Under the pieces are notes generated by a model. The model worked only from the letters and a program-made list of their open reading frames with translations. It was not told the DNA's origin and did no database searches. This document shows, one piece after another, positions 27,891 through 36,756 of a stretch of 64,000 nucleotides of DNA. The stretch comes from Roseicella sp. DB1501. GTDB lineage: Bacteria > Pseudomonadota > Alphaproteobacteria > Acetobacterales > Acetobacteraceae. The DNA lies in NCBI RefSeq assembly GCF_013112485.1, contig NZ_JABFHG010000001.1, positions 1 through 64,000 on the forward strand, given 5' to 3'. The position numbers and the translations under genes were made by a program. Each line of letters starts with the position of its first letter. Position 1 is the stretch's first letter.

Positions 27891-28807
27891 GCGTCCGCCG
27901 GCTCGTCGATATCGTGAACCACCTCATCCGCCTCGCCGAGATAGGCCCGCCGGACATGCGGGTCGGCCAGCACCGCCTCGGGCTCGTCCTCGGCGATCTT
28001 GCGGCCGAAATCGAGCACCATGACGCGGTGCGAGATGTCCATCACCACGCCCATGTCGTGCTCGATCATCAGGATGGTCATGCCCCATTCCTCGTTCAGG
28101 TCGAGGATGTAGCGGGCCATGTCCTCCTTCTCTTCGAGGTTCATGCCGGCCATGGGCTCGTCGAGCAGAATGAGCTGCGGCCGCAGGGCGATCGCCCGCG
28201 CCAGTTCCACCCGCTTGCGCAGGCCGTAGGAGAGCGTGCCCGCGAGGGCTTTCCGCACATGCTGGATCTCGAGGAAGTCGATGATCTCCTCGACCTCGCG
28301 CCGGTTGCGGATCTCCTCCGCCTGCGCCCCGCCGATCCAATAGGGCATGCCGGTCCAGAAGCCGTGCCGCAGCAGGTGGTGACGCCCGACCATGATGTTG
28401 TCGAGCACCGTCATGTGCCCGAACAGCGCCAGGTTCTGGAAGGTGCGGCCGACGCCGATGGCGGCGCGGCGGCGCGTCGCCAGCCGGGTGATGTCGCGGC
28501 CGCCGAAGCGGATGCGGCCCTCGGTCGGGCGGTAGCGGCCGGAGATGCAGTTGACCATGGAGGTCTTGCCGGCGCCGTTCGGCCCGATGATGGAGAAGAC
28601 CTCTCCCTTCCGCACCTCGAAGGAGATGTCGGTCAGCGCCCGCACGCCGCCGAAGCGCAGCGAGACATGCTCGGCGGCGAGGATGGCGGGACCCGCCTCG
28701 CGCGGGTCCGGCGGCGCTGCCGCGTCAGCCGGCATGGCCCGGCGGTCCAAGGAGCCGGAAACGGAGGCGCGCATCATGCCGCGCGATCGCGCGGATGCGG
28801 CAGACAT
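27887..28807 (-). CDS. livG: Branched-chain-type ABC transporter ATP-binding protein LivG
   Basis: A 306-residue ABC ATPase of the LivG branch: Walker A GPNGAGKTSM, Q-loop GRTFQNLALF, signature LSYGLRKRVEL (a variant in place of LSGGxQ), Walker B LILLDEPMAGMNLEE and MILMIEHDMGVVMDISHRVMVLDFG. The last block is the LivG marker. The first ~45 residues are unconserved; starts at 28807, 28777, 28774 or 28735 are possible, and 28807 has the best ribosome site (AGGA six bases upstream). It is the first gene of the 11-gene operon, divergent from a TetR gene. Confidence 0.92.
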   Translation of the reverse strand: MSAASARSRGMMRASVSGSLDRRAMPADAAAPPDPREAGPAILAAEHVSLRFGGVRALTDISFEVRKGEVFSIIGPNGAGKTSMVNCISGRYRPTEGRIRFGGRDITRLATRRRAAIGVGRTFQNLALFGHMTVLDNIMVGRHHLLRHGFWTGMPYWIGGAQAEEIRNRREVEEIIDFLEIQHVRKALAGTLSYGLRKRVELARAIALRPQLILLDEPMAGMNLEEKEDMARYILDLNEEWGMTILMIEHDMGVVMDISHRVMVLDFGRKIAEDEPEAVLADPHVRRAYLGEADEVVHDIDEPADA

Positions 28808-28867
28808 GCCTGTCCTGCTGGCGCATCATCCGTCACCTCCCGGCAGGGACTTGGGCGCCCTGCTGCA

Positions 28868-28881
28868 AACGAAGGTACGTT
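28868..28881. promoter_or_regulatory. Candidate TetR operator between livG and tetR
   Basis: AACG-AAGGTA-CGTT is a perfect 4-bp-arm palindrome in a small AT-richer patch midway in the 145-bp divergent gap, about 60 bp from livG and 72 bp from tetR. TetR-family genes usually repress the divergent operon and themselves through such a site. This is positional inference. Confidence 0.4.
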
Positions 28882-28952
28882 AGTTTCCGGATTGACCGCA
28901 AGCCGCTTGATGCCGAAACCTCCAAAGCCGAGGAAGCGGCACAGGAGAGGCA

Positions 28953-29564
28953 ATGGCCCGCATCACGGGCTCGAGCGGCGCCCGCACCGCGGTGGCGATC
29001 CGGCACGCCGCGACGCGGCAGATCCATCGCCAGGGTTTTGCGGCGATGAACCTGCGCGACCTGGCCGCGGAGGTCGGCATCCAGCCGAGTTCGCTCTACA
29101 ACCATATCCGCAGCAAGCAGGCGCTGCTCGCCGATCTCATGCAGGCGCATATGGAAGCGCTGCTCGCCTCGACCGATGCGGCGCTCGAGGCCGCCGGGCC
29201 GACGCCGATGGAGCGGCTGCGCGCCTTCATCGGCCACCATGTGCTCTACCACATGGAGAGGCGCGAGGAGGTCTACATCGCCAATTTCGAGTTGCGGGCG
29301 CTGGATGCGCCGAATTACGCCCGCATCGTCGCGCTGCGCAGCGCCTATGAGCAGCGGCTGGTGGCGCTGCTCGAGGCTGGTGCGGATGCGGGCGCGCTGG
29401 CGATCGAGGATGTCCGCGTCACCGCCTTCGCCCTGCTCGCCATGCTGACCGGCATCTGCACCTGGTACCGGCCGAACGGACGGCTGGACAAGGCGAGGCT
29501 CGTCGCGCTGCACACCGATCTGGCACTGGACGGCTTGCGGCGGCGCGGTCAGAGCAAGCCCTGA
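28953..29564 (+). CDS. TetR-family transcriptional regulator
   Basis: A 203-residue TetR regulator. The DNA-binding domain covers about residues 12-60: ATRQIHRQGFAAMNLRDLAAEVGIQPSSLYNHIRSKQALL, with recognition helix SSLYNHI. The C-terminal ligand domain (about 75-195) resembles regulators that sense acyl-CoA. An AGGAGAGG ribosome site is present. Being divergent from livG, it is the obvious local regulator of the branched-acid uptake and oxidation operon, probably released by an acyl-CoA intermediate. That ligand is inferred. Confidence 0.9.
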   Translation: MARITGSSGARTAVAIRHAATRQIHRQGFAAMNLRDLAAEVGIQPSSLYNHIRSKQALLADLMQAHMEALLASTDAALEAAGPTPMERLRAFIGHHVLYHMERREEVYIANFELRALDAPNYARIVALRSAYEQRLVALLEAGADAGALAIEDVRVTAFALLAMLTGICTWYRPNGRLDKARLVALHTDLALDGLRRRGQSKP

Positions 29565-30473
29565 TCAGCCCTCCGCCGCGGCGCCCTCCGTCGCCACCAG
29601 GCGCGCCAGGTCCTGCGCCAGGCAGGGCCGCTCCGTCCAGCCGACCTCGCGCCGCAGCCGCTCCACCGCCGCGACCATGGCGGGCGGCTCGCCGGTCCGG
29701 TCCGGCAAGGCGCCGAAGCGCAGCAGTTCGGGTCGCCCGGCGAGCCGCCCCAGCCGCTCGGCCAGCGCCCGGATCGCCACCGGCTCGCCGGAGGCGATGT
29801 TGACCGGCCCCGTCACCGCGCTCGCCGCCAGCGCCGCCAGGGCGCGGCCGATCGGCGCCGTGTCGGTGAAGTCGCGCACCGGCCGGCCGGAGCCGAGGGC
29901 GACCGGCTCGCCGCGCCGCAACGCCCCCAGCACCGAGGGCACGAGCCGCCCGGGATGCTCGCCCGCGCCGAAGAGATGAAAGAGGCGGCCCCAGGCGACC
30001 GACACCCCCCGCCGCTCGCCGAGCGCCGCCCAGCGCGTCGCCAGCGCCGCCTTGGCGCGGCCATAGGGCGTTGCCGGCGCGATCGGCCGCGTCTCGCGCC
30101 AGGGCTCGGCCCCCTCCCCCGCCCAGTCATATTCGGCGCAGCTGCCGAGGCCCAGCATCCGCCGCCCGCCGCTCGCGGCGAAGGCCTCGCCGAGCGCCAC
30201 GGACAGGTCGAGCCAGTCGGCATTCCCGGGCGCGGTCCAGAAGCGGCCCGGCGTCAACTCCCAGGCGGCATGCACCAGGATGGCGGGCCGGATGTCGCGC
30301 AGCAGGGCGCGCATCGCCGCGTCGTCGCGCAAATCCGCCGCATGCCAGACCGCATCGCCCGGGCCGGGCCGGCGCGCGACGGCATGCAGCTCGACCCCCC
30401 TGGCGGCAAGCGGCGCGAGCATCTGCCGCCCGACGAAGCCGGAGGCGCCGGTCAGCAGCAGCCGCTCAGCCAT
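29565..30473 (-). CDS. NAD(P)-dependent sugar epimerase/reductase
   Basis: A 302-residue extended SDR. GASGFVG near residue 8 is the nucleotide-binding loop; the catalytic pair is Tyr-x3-Lys in TPYGRAKAA, preceded by LGLGSCAEYDW carrying the Ser. It resembles the 4-ketoreductase/epimerase class that completes deoxysugar synthesis. As last gene of the six-gene sugar operon it would reduce the 4-keto group after methylation and epimerisation, giving the final CDP-sugar. The start overlaps the epimerase gene by 8 bp. Specific stereochemistry cannot be told. Confidence 0.85.
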   Translation of the reverse strand: MAERLLLTGASGFVGRQMLAPLAARGVELHAVARRPGPGDAVWHAADLRDDAAMRALLRDIRPAILVHAAWELTPGRFWTAPGNADWLDLSVALGEAFAASGGRRMLGLGSCAEYDWAGEGAEPWRETRPIAPATPYGRAKAALATRWAALGERRGVSVAWGRLFHLFGAGEHPGRLVPSVLGALRRGEPVALGSGRPVRDFTDTAPIGRALAALAASAVTGPVNIASGEPVAIRALAERLGRLAGRPELLRFGALPDRTGEPPAMVAAVERLRREVGWTERPCLAQDLARLVATEGAAAEG

Positions 30474-31005
30474 GGTCGGGCCCAAGGTTGGGCCAAGCGG
30501 CGTCGCGCTCGGAGATCACCGCCGGCGCGGCGGGCCAGGCGATGCCGATGGCCGGATCGTCCCAGCGCAGGCCGCGCGCGGCCGCCGGCGCATGCGGCGC
30601 GTCGATCAGGTATTCCAGCCAGCATTCCTCGGTCAGGGTGAGGAAGCCATGCGCGCAGCCCTGTGGGATCAGCACGGCATTGTGCCGCGCATCGGACAGC
30701 TCGATGCCATGCCACCGGCAATGGGTGGGCGAGCCGGGCCGCAGGTCGATGACGACGTCGAAGGCGGCGCCGCGCAGGCAGCGCACCAGCTTGCGCTCCG
30801 CCGCCGGCGGCGCCTGCCAGTGCATGCCGCGCAGGGTGTGGCGCGCCCGGTTCTCCGAGATGCTGGCCTGGACCGGCCGGAAGTCGATTCCGGCCGCGGC
30901 GAATTCCGCCTCGCACCAGCTCCGCAGGAAGCGGCCGCGCGCATCCGCCGCCGGCTCCGCCAGGACCTCCAGCAGGCCGGGCAAGGGCGTCGCGCCGAAC
31001 CTCAC
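30466..31005 (-). CDS. NDP-4-keto-deoxysugar 3,5-epimerase family (RmlC-like)
   Basis: A 179-residue cupin of the RmlC/NovW family. The active-site block TLRGMHWQAPP holds the catalytic His, and IPQGCAHGF and WLEYLID (Tyr) complete the pocket. It starts with GTG within a GTGA overlap with the methyltransferase gene; the sequence VRFGATPLPGLLEVL fits the family N-terminus. In C-methylated deoxysugar pathways a 3- or 5-epimerase acts after the C-methyltransferase, which is the gene order here. A classic dTDP-rhamnose role is unlikely, as no RmlA/B/D set is nearby. Confidence 0.88.
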   Translation of the reverse strand: MRFGATPLPGLLEVLAEPAADARGRFLRSWCEAEFAAAGIDFRPVQASISENRARHTLRGMHWQAPPAAERKLVRCLRGAAFDVVIDLRPGSPTHCRWHGIELSDARHNAVLIPQGCAHGFLTLTEECWLEYLIDAPHAPAAARGLRWDDPAIGIAWPAAPAVISERDAAWPNLGPDHG

Positions 31006-32249
31006 GCCGCCCGGCCCCGCACCGCGAGGCGCGGCACGGCGACGGCGAGGCGCCCGCGATAGCCGGCGGCGCGGAGCTGCTGCGCGATCTCCGCCTCGAT
31101 GTTCCAGGGCAGGATCAGGATCTCGTCGGGCCGCAGCGCCAGCACCGCCTCGGGCGTCAGCACCGGGATGCGGCTGCCGGGCAGCAGCCGTCCCTGCTTC
31201 TCCGGGCTGCGATCGGCGACCGCCAGGATATCGGCTGCCGTCGCGCCCGCCGCGTTGAGCAGCGTGTTGCCTTTGGCCGCGGCGCCATAGGCGCAGACCC
31301 GCCGCCCCGCCGCCCTCGCCTCGCACAGCCAGGCGCGCAGCCCGTCCAGCACCGCCTGCACGCGGGGCATGAAGCCGGCATAGAAGCCGTCGCCGTCGAG
31401 CCCGCGTGCCGCCTCGTCGGCCCGCACCGCCCGCAGCGCCTCCGAGGCGCCGCGGACCGTCGCGGCGGCGAGCACGCGCAGCGAGCCGCCATGCGTCGGC
31501 AGCCGCTCGAGATCGAAGGCCCGCAGCCCCTGCCGCGCCAGCGCCGCTTCCATGGCGAGCAGGGACCAATAGGCGTAGTGCTCGTGATAGATGGTGTCGA
31601 ACTGCACGCCATCGACCAGCGCCACCAGATGCGGCGCCTCGATCGAGACCACGCCGGAGGGTCCGGCCAGCAGGGCCAGGCCGCCGATGAAGTCGTCGAG
31701 ACCCGGCACATGCGCCAGCACGTTGTTGGCGATGGCGAGATCGGCCGGCCGGCCGCGCGCCGCCAGCAGGTCTCGCGCCGCCGCGCGGCCGAAGAAGCGC
31801 GCCTCGGTCGGCACCCCCGCGGCGCGGGCGATGGCGGCGACATTCGCCGCCGGCTCGATGCCGAGGCAGGGCACGCCGGCGGCGACGAAATTGCGCAGCA
31901 GGTAGCCGTCGTTGCTGGCGACCTCGACCACGAAACTGTCCGGCCCAAGGCCGAGCCGCGCCGTCATCGCCGCGCAGAAACCCGCGGCATGCGCCAGCCA
32001 GGTCGAGGACATGGAGGAGAGATAGGCGTAGTCGCCGAAGATGCCGCGCTCATCGACCACGGTGTCGAGCTGCACCAGCCGGCAGGCGGTGCAGACCACG
32101 GCGCGCAGCGGGAAGGCCGGGTCCGCCGCGCCGGCCCGCTCCGGCCGGACATAGGCATTGGCGACCGGCTGGGTGCCGAGATCGCAGAAGACCGGGCCGA
32201 GCCGGCCGCCACAGGCCCGGCAGGCCGCGACGCGATGCGCGCCGCTCAT
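31002..32249 (-). CDS. NDP-hexose C-methyltransferase (TylC3/NovU-like)
   Basis: A 415-residue SAM-dependent sugar C-methyltransferase. The N-terminal zinc-binding domain has two Cys pairs (CRACGG and CTACRLVQL) and FCDLGTQPVANAY; the SAM domain has VVEVASNDGYLL and the family signature HEHYAYWS; the C-terminal domain shows RVCAYGAAAKGNTLLN and IPVLTPE. This three-part layout matches enzymes that methylate C-3 of NDP-4-keto-6-deoxyhexoses (TylC3, NovU, EvaC). Its ATGA overlap with the CDP-glucose dehydratase gene suggests a CDP-linked substrate. Regiochemistry is inferred from family. Confidence 0.9.
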   Translation of the reverse strand: MSGAHRVAACRACGGRLGPVFCDLGTQPVANAYVRPERAGAADPAFPLRAVVCTACRLVQLDTVVDERGIFGDYAYLSSMSSTWLAHAAGFCAAMTARLGLGPDSFVVEVASNDGYLLRNFVAAGVPCLGIEPAANVAAIARAAGVPTEARFFGRAAARDLLAARGRPADLAIANNVLAHVPGLDDFIGGLALLAGPSGVVSIEAPHLVALVDGVQFDTIYHEHYAYWSLLAMEAALARQGLRAFDLERLPTHGGSLRVLAAATVRGASEALRAVRADEAARGLDGDGFYAGFMPRVQAVLDGLRAWLCEARAAGRRVCAYGAAAKGNTLLNAAGATAADILAVADRSPEKQGRLLPGSRIPVLTPEAVLALRPDEILILPWNIEAEIAQQLRAAGYRGRLAVAVPRLAVRGRAA

Positions 32250-33295
32250 GCCAGCACCAGCCGGTCGATGGCGGCGATCGCCGCGGCCTGCAGGTCGGCC
32301 CCCGCATCCCAGGCCTCGTACCAGCGCGCCGTCTCGGCGATCGCCGCCGGCGTCGCCAGCCGCGGGCGCCAGCCGAGGCTCTCGGCGGCGAGGCTGGAAT
32401 CGAGGCCGAGGCGCGGCGCTTCGGGCATCAGCGGTCCCCTTTCCAGCTCCCAGCGCACCGGTCGGCCGGTCGCCTCGCCCCAGATGTCGAGCAGGTCGCG
32501 CACCCGCACCTCGCCATCCGCCGGGCCGAAATTCACCGCCATGGGCGCATCCCCCGTCGCCACCCGCTCGGCGAGCAGCAGATAGCCCCGCAGCACGTCC
32601 AGCACGTGCTGGAAGGGCCGCGTCGCATCCGGGCGGCGCAGCCGCAGCGCCAGACCGGCTTGCTGCGCCCGGACCAGGTCGGGGACCAGGCGCTGCGGGC
32701 CGAAATCGCCGCCGCCGATGACATTGCCGGCCCGCGCGGTGGCCAGGGGCGGCAATTCCTCCCCGAAGGAGGCGCGCCAGGAGGCGACGGCGATCTCCGC
32801 CGCGGCCTTGGAGGCGCTGTACGGATCGGCGCCGCCGAGCGGGTCCTCCTCGCGGAAGGCGCGGCCGCTGCCGTCGTTGCGGTAGACCTTGTCCGAGGTC
32901 ACGATCACCGCCGCGGCGAGGCCCGGCAGGTCGCGCAGCGCCTCCAACACATGCAGGGTGCCGGTGAGGTTGATGGCGAAGGTCGCGGACGGCTCGCGAT
33001 GGCCGCGGCCGACGAAGGCCTGGGCCGCGAGATGCAGCACGATCTCCGGCCGCGCCGCCCGCAGCAGCGCCCGCAGCGTTGCGCCGTCGCGCAGGTCGGC
33101 GCGGTGGTCGGCGGCGAGCAGCGGCGCGACGCGCAGCAGCTCGAAGGCGTTGGGACCGGGTTCGGGCGCCAGGGCGATGCCGGTCACCACGGCGCCGAGC
33201 CGGCGCAGCAGCAGGGCGAGCCAGGCGCCCTTGAAGCTGGTATGGCCGGTGACGAGGACGCGGCGGTCGCGCCAGAAATCGACCCTGGGGCTCAC
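32246..33295 (-). CDS. rfbG: CDP-glucose 4,6-dehydratase
   Basis: About 349 residues; SDR enzyme converting CDP-glucose to CDP-4-keto-6-deoxyglucose. Seen: VTGHTSFKGAWLALLL (NAD loop, the 'GHTGFKG' signature of this family), VTSDKVYRN, YSASKAAAE (Tyr-x3-Lys) and GNVIGGGDFGPQRLVPD. Starts with GTG; two adjacent GTG codons (33298 and 33295) exist, and the second has better spacing to GGAGG (33301-33305) and gives a GTGA overlap with rfbF. Works directly after RfbF in the CDP-deoxysugar route. Confidence 0.94.
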   Translation of the reverse strand: MSPRVDFWRDRRVLVTGHTSFKGAWLALLLRRLGAVVTGIALAPEPGPNAFELLRVAPLLAADHRADLRDGATLRALLRAARPEIVLHLAAQAFVGRGHREPSATFAINLTGTLHVLEALRDLPGLAAAVIVTSDKVYRNDGSGRAFREEDPLGGADPYSASKAAAEIAVASWRASFGEELPPLATARAGNVIGGGDFGPQRLVPDLVRAQQAGLALRLRRPDATRPFQHVLDVLRGYLLLAERVATGDAPMAVNFGPADGEVRVRDLLDIWGEATGRPVRWELERGPLMPEAPRLGLDSSLAAESLGWRPRLATPAAIAETARWYEAWDAGADLQAAAIAAIDRLVLA

Positions 33296-34062
33296 CACCG
33301 CCTCCAGGGCGCCCGTCCCTCGGCCCAGAGCCGTTCGAGCTGCTGCCGGTCGCGCAGCGTGTCCATCGCCTGCCAGAAGCCGGGATGGTCATAGGCCATC
33401 AGCTCGCCCTCCCGCGCCAGGGATTGCAGCGGCTCGTCCTCGAAGACCGTCGCATCGCCCTCGATGCGGTCGAGCACCCTTGGCGACAGGACGAAGAAGC
33501 CGCCATTGATCGCTCCGCCATCGCCGGGCGGCTTCTCGATGAAGGCCTGCACCGCGGCGCCGTCCCGCGCCAGCGCGCCGAAGCGCCCCGGCGGCGTCAC
33601 CGCGGTGACGGTCGCCAGCCGGCCATGCGCCGCGTGGAAGCCGGTCAGGGCGCCGATATCGATATCGGCGAGGCCGTCGCCATAGGTCATGCAGAAGGCC
33701 GGCTCGTCCACGACATAGGGCGCGATGCGCCGCAGCCGCCCGCCCGTCATGCTGTCCTCCCCGGTATCCACCAGGGCAATACGCCAGGGCTCGGCGCAGG
33801 GCCGCAGCACCTCGACCCGGCCGGCCGCGAGGTCGATCGACAGGTCGGAGGCGTGCAGCCGGTAATTCAAGAAGTACTCCTTGATCTGCCAGCCCTTGTA
33901 GCCGAGGCAGATGACGAAGTCGGTGACGCCCTGCGCGGCGTAGATCTTCATGATGTGCCAGAGGATCGGCCAGCCGCCGATCTCGACCATCGGCTTCGGC
34001 CGCAGCGTCGTCTCCTCGGCGAGCCGGGTGCCGCGGCCGCCGGCCAGGATCACCGCCTTCAT
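33292..34062 (-). CDS. rfbF: Glucose-1-phosphate cytidylyltransferase
   Basis: A 256-residue nucleotidyltransferase making CDP-glucose from glucose-1-phosphate and CTP, the committed step for CDP-deoxysugars. The N-terminal AVILAGGRGTRLAEETTLRPKPMVEIGG is the nucleotide-binding signature, with ETTLRPKPM characteristic of RfbF. Also YGDGLADID (metal site) and AINGGFFVLSP. Full length for the family (~257). Its start overlaps the stop of the upstream TPR-GT41 gene (ATGA), so sugar supply and the glycosyltransferase are co-translated. Confidence 0.95.
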   Translation of the reverse strand: MKAVILAGGRGTRLAEETTLRPKPMVEIGGWPILWHIMKIYAAQGVTDFVICLGYKGWQIKEYFLNYRLHASDLSIDLAAGRVEVLRPCAEPWRIALVDTGEDSMTGGRLRRIAPYVVDEPAFCMTYGDGLADIDIGALTGFHAAHGRLATVTAVTPPGRFGALARDGAAVQAFIEKPPGDGGAINGGFFVLSPRVLDRIEGDATVFEDEPLQSLAREGELMAYDHPGFWQAMDTLRDRQQLERLWAEGRAPWRRW

Positions 34063-36458
34063 GCCCGCGCGACCTCCGCGGCCTTCGCATAGAAGGCCTG
34101 GACGAAGCGCTCCGGCTGGCCGAGCGGGTTGCGCCGGATCATGTCGCGCAGCCCATGCCGCAGCAGGCGCCGGCGCGGCCGGTCCGCGGCCAGCGCTACG
34201 GCCGTCGCCACGTAATCCTCGACGCTGAACACCGCGAGATCGCCGAGGCCGGCATTGCTGAGGTTGGAATAGCTCAGCCGCTCCGGGAATCCAGGCCCGA
34301 CCAGGGAGACGCAGGGCACGCCCATCCAGAGGGTCTCGCAGGTGGTGGTGCCGCCGACATGCGGCAGGCTGTCGAGGGCGATGTCGATGGCGTTGTAGTG
34401 CGGCAGGTGCTGGCCGCGCACGCCGACATAGGCGATGCGGTCGGGATCGACGTCGCGCGCCGCGAAGGCCGCCCGGACATTCTCGACGAAGGCCGGGCTG
34501 CGCGCCTCGGGGCGGACGAAGAGGAAGCGCGAGCCCGGCACCGCCCGCAGCACCGCCGCCCAGGCATCGAGGCAGGCGCGGGTGAACTTGTAGGGGTTGT
34601 TCATGGTGCCGAAGGTGAGTGCGCCCTGCCGCTCCTCCGGCAGCTCCGCCTCGATCGGCACCTCGCGGAAGCCGAGCGGGCCGAGCGCCACCCAGCTCTC
34701 CGGCAGCTCGAAGGGGCGCTCGATCAGCAGCCGCGGATCAGCCGGGCGCAGATAGGGATCGACCAGGATGTAGTCGATCGCCTCCAGCCCAGCGGAATGC
34801 GGGTAGCCCAGCCAGCTCGCCCCGATCCGCGCCGGGCGATAGGCCATGACGTCGAGCCGGTTCATCGCTGTGCTGCCGCCGAGCTCGAACAGGATGTCGA
34901 GTCCGTCCTCGGCGATGCCGGCCGCGATCTCCGCCGAGGGGCGGCGCGGCCACCAGCGGAAGCCGGTGACCTGACCCTCGATACGCGCCTGCACGGGATC
35001 GCGCTCGCGCTCGAAGAAGGAATAGCAGAAGACCTCCACCCGCTCGCGGTCGAAGCGCTCGAGCAGCGGCATGGCGAAGTAGCTCACCGGGTGGTCGCGC
35101 AGGTCGCTCGACATGAAGCCGATACGCAGGCGCCGCCCGCCGGCCAGGGCCGGCGCGGCAGGTCGGGCGACGGGGGCGATCCGCGCCGCGGCGCGGCGGC
35201 CCCACTCCCGGTGCCATTCGACGATGCGCAGCCGGTCCTCCAGCCCCTCGACCCGGCCCAGCTCGTAATGCAGCGCCGCGATCTCGCCCTCCGCGACCCA
35301 GCGCGGCGCGAGGTCACCGAGCGACCCGCAGGCCTCAAGGCGGTCATGGTCGAGGCAGCGCAGGAAGACGCTGCGCAGCGCGCGGACCTGCCCGCCAAGC
35401 CGGCCCGGCGCCAGCCGCAGCAGCCGGCAGGCGAGCTCGTAGCCCTCCTGCAGGTGCTGCGCCTCGTCGCCATGGCGGCTGCGCGACAGGTTCTCGACCA
35501 GCGCCCCCAGCAGCCGCAACGATTGCGGATTGGCCGCCAGGCCGCGCCGCAGGGCCTCGTTGCCCGCCGCCAGGTCGCCCTCGCCATGCAGCCGGGCGAG
35601 CAGCAGCACGCCCTCGACATCGCCGGGGCTGCGGGCGAGCGCCGCCTCCACCAGGCGCCGCGCCTCGTCGCGGCGGCCGAGGCGGTAGGCGATGCGGGCC
35701 TCGAGCACCGTCAGCGCCGCATCCTCCGGCTGCGCCGCCCGGGCCCGGGCGATGGCGGCCATGGCGCGATCCGCCTCATCGAGCTCGAAGAGCGAGCCGA
35801 CCAGATCGGTCAGCGTGTCGAGGTCGTCGGCGCCGCAGGTCATGGCGCGCTCAAAGCTCGCCACCGCCGCCGCGGGATCGCCGCAGAGGCGCAGCGCGCG
35901 GCCGAGCAGCCGGTGCAGCGCCCCGTTGCGCGGCTCGATCCGCAACCCGGCCCGATAGGCCGCGGCGGCCTCGGCGAAGCGGCCGCACTGGTCGTGCAGG
36001 TTGCCGAGATTCTGGCAGGGCGAGACGGCGCGCGGGTCGAGGCGCCGCGCCGCCTCGAAGGTCGATTGCGCCTCCGCCAGCCGGCCGCCGCGCCGCTGCA
36101 TGACGCCGAGCAGGTTGGCCAGCAGCGCCTCCTTCGGCCGCTTCGCCCAGGCGGCCTGGGCGACCGCGATGGCGGCCTCCGCCTCGCCGGCCTCGCTCAG
36201 CGCCATGGCCAGCGGCATGGCGAGGGCCAGGGCCGAGGCGCCGGCAGCGGTCGCCTGGCGGAAGGCGGCGGCGGCATCCACGGGGCGGCCAGCGGCGGCG
36301 CAGAGCTGGCCGAGCTGCGTCCAGGCTGCGGCATCGGCCGGCGCCTCGATGAGCCGGCGCCGCAGCTCGGCTTCCGAGGCGATGGACGCGGGCCTGGCGG
36401 CGGTGGGGGCGGGTCTCCGGGCCACTCGCATGCGCGGTGTCTGATCCTCCGGCGGCAT
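34059..36458 (-). CDS. TPR glycosyltransferase, GT41 (OGT/SPINDLY/FlmG-like)
   Basis: A 799-residue protein: TPR-like repeats in the first ~360 residues (for example LANLLGVMQRRGGRLAEAQSTFEAARRL and GNLHDQCGRFAEAAAAYRAGLRI), a linker, then a GT41 domain from about residue 430 (LRIGFMSSDLRDHPVSYF ... FGTMNNPYKFT ... GGTTTCETLWMGVPCVSL). GT41 enzymes put sugars on Ser/Thr of proteins. The usual DLxGHT-type motif is altered to FELGGST. First gene of the CDP-sugar operon and about 8 kb from flagellin: a FlmG-like flagellin glycosyltransferase is the best guess. Donor sugar inferred. Confidence 0.88.
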   Translation of the reverse strand: MPPEDQTPRMRVARRPAPTAARPASIASEAELRRRLIEAPADAAAWTQLGQLCAAAGRPVDAAAAFRQATAAGASALALAMPLAMALSEAGEAEAAIAVAQAAWAKRPKEALLANLLGVMQRRGGRLAEAQSTFEAARRLDPRAVSPCQNLGNLHDQCGRFAEAAAAYRAGLRIEPRNGALHRLLGRALRLCGDPAAAVASFERAMTCGADDLDTLTDLVGSLFELDEADRAMAAIARARAAQPEDAALTVLEARIAYRLGRRDEARRLVEAALARSPGDVEGVLLLARLHGEGDLAAGNEALRRGLAANPQSLRLLGALVENLSRSRHGDEAQHLQEGYELACRLLRLAPGRLGGQVRALRSVFLRCLDHDRLEACGSLGDLAPRWVAEGEIAALHYELGRVEGLEDRLRIVEWHREWGRRAAARIAPVARPAAPALAGGRRLRIGFMSSDLRDHPVSYFAMPLLERFDRERVEVFCYSFFERERDPVQARIEGQVTGFRWWPRRPSAEIAAGIAEDGLDILFELGGSTAMNRLDVMAYRPARIGASWLGYPHSAGLEAIDYILVDPYLRPADPRLLIERPFELPESWVALGPLGFREVPIEAELPEERQGALTFGTMNNPYKFTRACLDAWAAVLRAVPGSRFLFVRPEARSPAFVENVRAAFAARDVDPDRIAYVGVRGQHLPHYNAIDIALDSLPHVGGTTTCETLWMGVPCVSLVGPGFPERLSYSNLSNAGLGDLAVFSVEDYVATAVALAADRPRRRLLRHGLRDMIRRNPLGQPERFVQAFYAKAAEVARA

Positions 36459-36637
36459 CGCCCGGCAAAGCGCCGCCGGAGGCGTGCCCTGCCGACGCCG
36501 CGAAGCGGGTTCGTTCCCCTTGCCGGTGAATGACGATGCTTACCGAGAGTCTAACGCGGCCCCGGAATGTGCCGCGTGCCGGAAGGCGACAGGGTGGCCG
36601 GGCTCGCCCTCCCCGCCAGGACCGGCCGCACGCCTGT

Positions 36638-36754
36638 CGGAACCGTCACAGCCCGTTGCCCTGCCGTGGCTTCGCCGCGGCAGGCCGTGATGGATCTTGG
36701 GCAAGAGGGGTCCCATGGGCCCCCGCGAAGACGCGAAGCGGCTTTGCGGAGAGT
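36638..36754 (-). repeat. Multi-hairpin dispersed repeat, copy B
   Basis: About 117 bp whose reverse complement aligns along its length with 3003-3120, ending with the same GACGGTTCCG. It keeps the three-hairpin plan: CCGCAAAGCCGC...CGCGG, GGGCCCATGGGACCC, and CTGCCGCGGC-GAA-GCCACGGCAG. The last stem has C-G where copy A has T-A at the outer pair, a compensated change. It begins two to five bases after the glycerophosphodiesterase stop codon in the sense direction. Together with the rest of 36459-36637, where I see no gene, it fills the gap before the TPR-GT41 gene. Confidence 0.65.
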
Positions 36755-36756
36755 TC

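Noticed and set aside
28868-28881. Mobile-element end or attachment site in the livG-tetR gap
   Set aside because: The palindrome is short, unaccompanied by repeats or integrase genes, and is better explained as an operator.
36459-36640. Sigma54 promoter for the TPR-GT41/CDP-sugar operon
   Set aside because: A GGCACGCGGCACA stretch looks similar at first, but there is no TTGC element at the required spacing.
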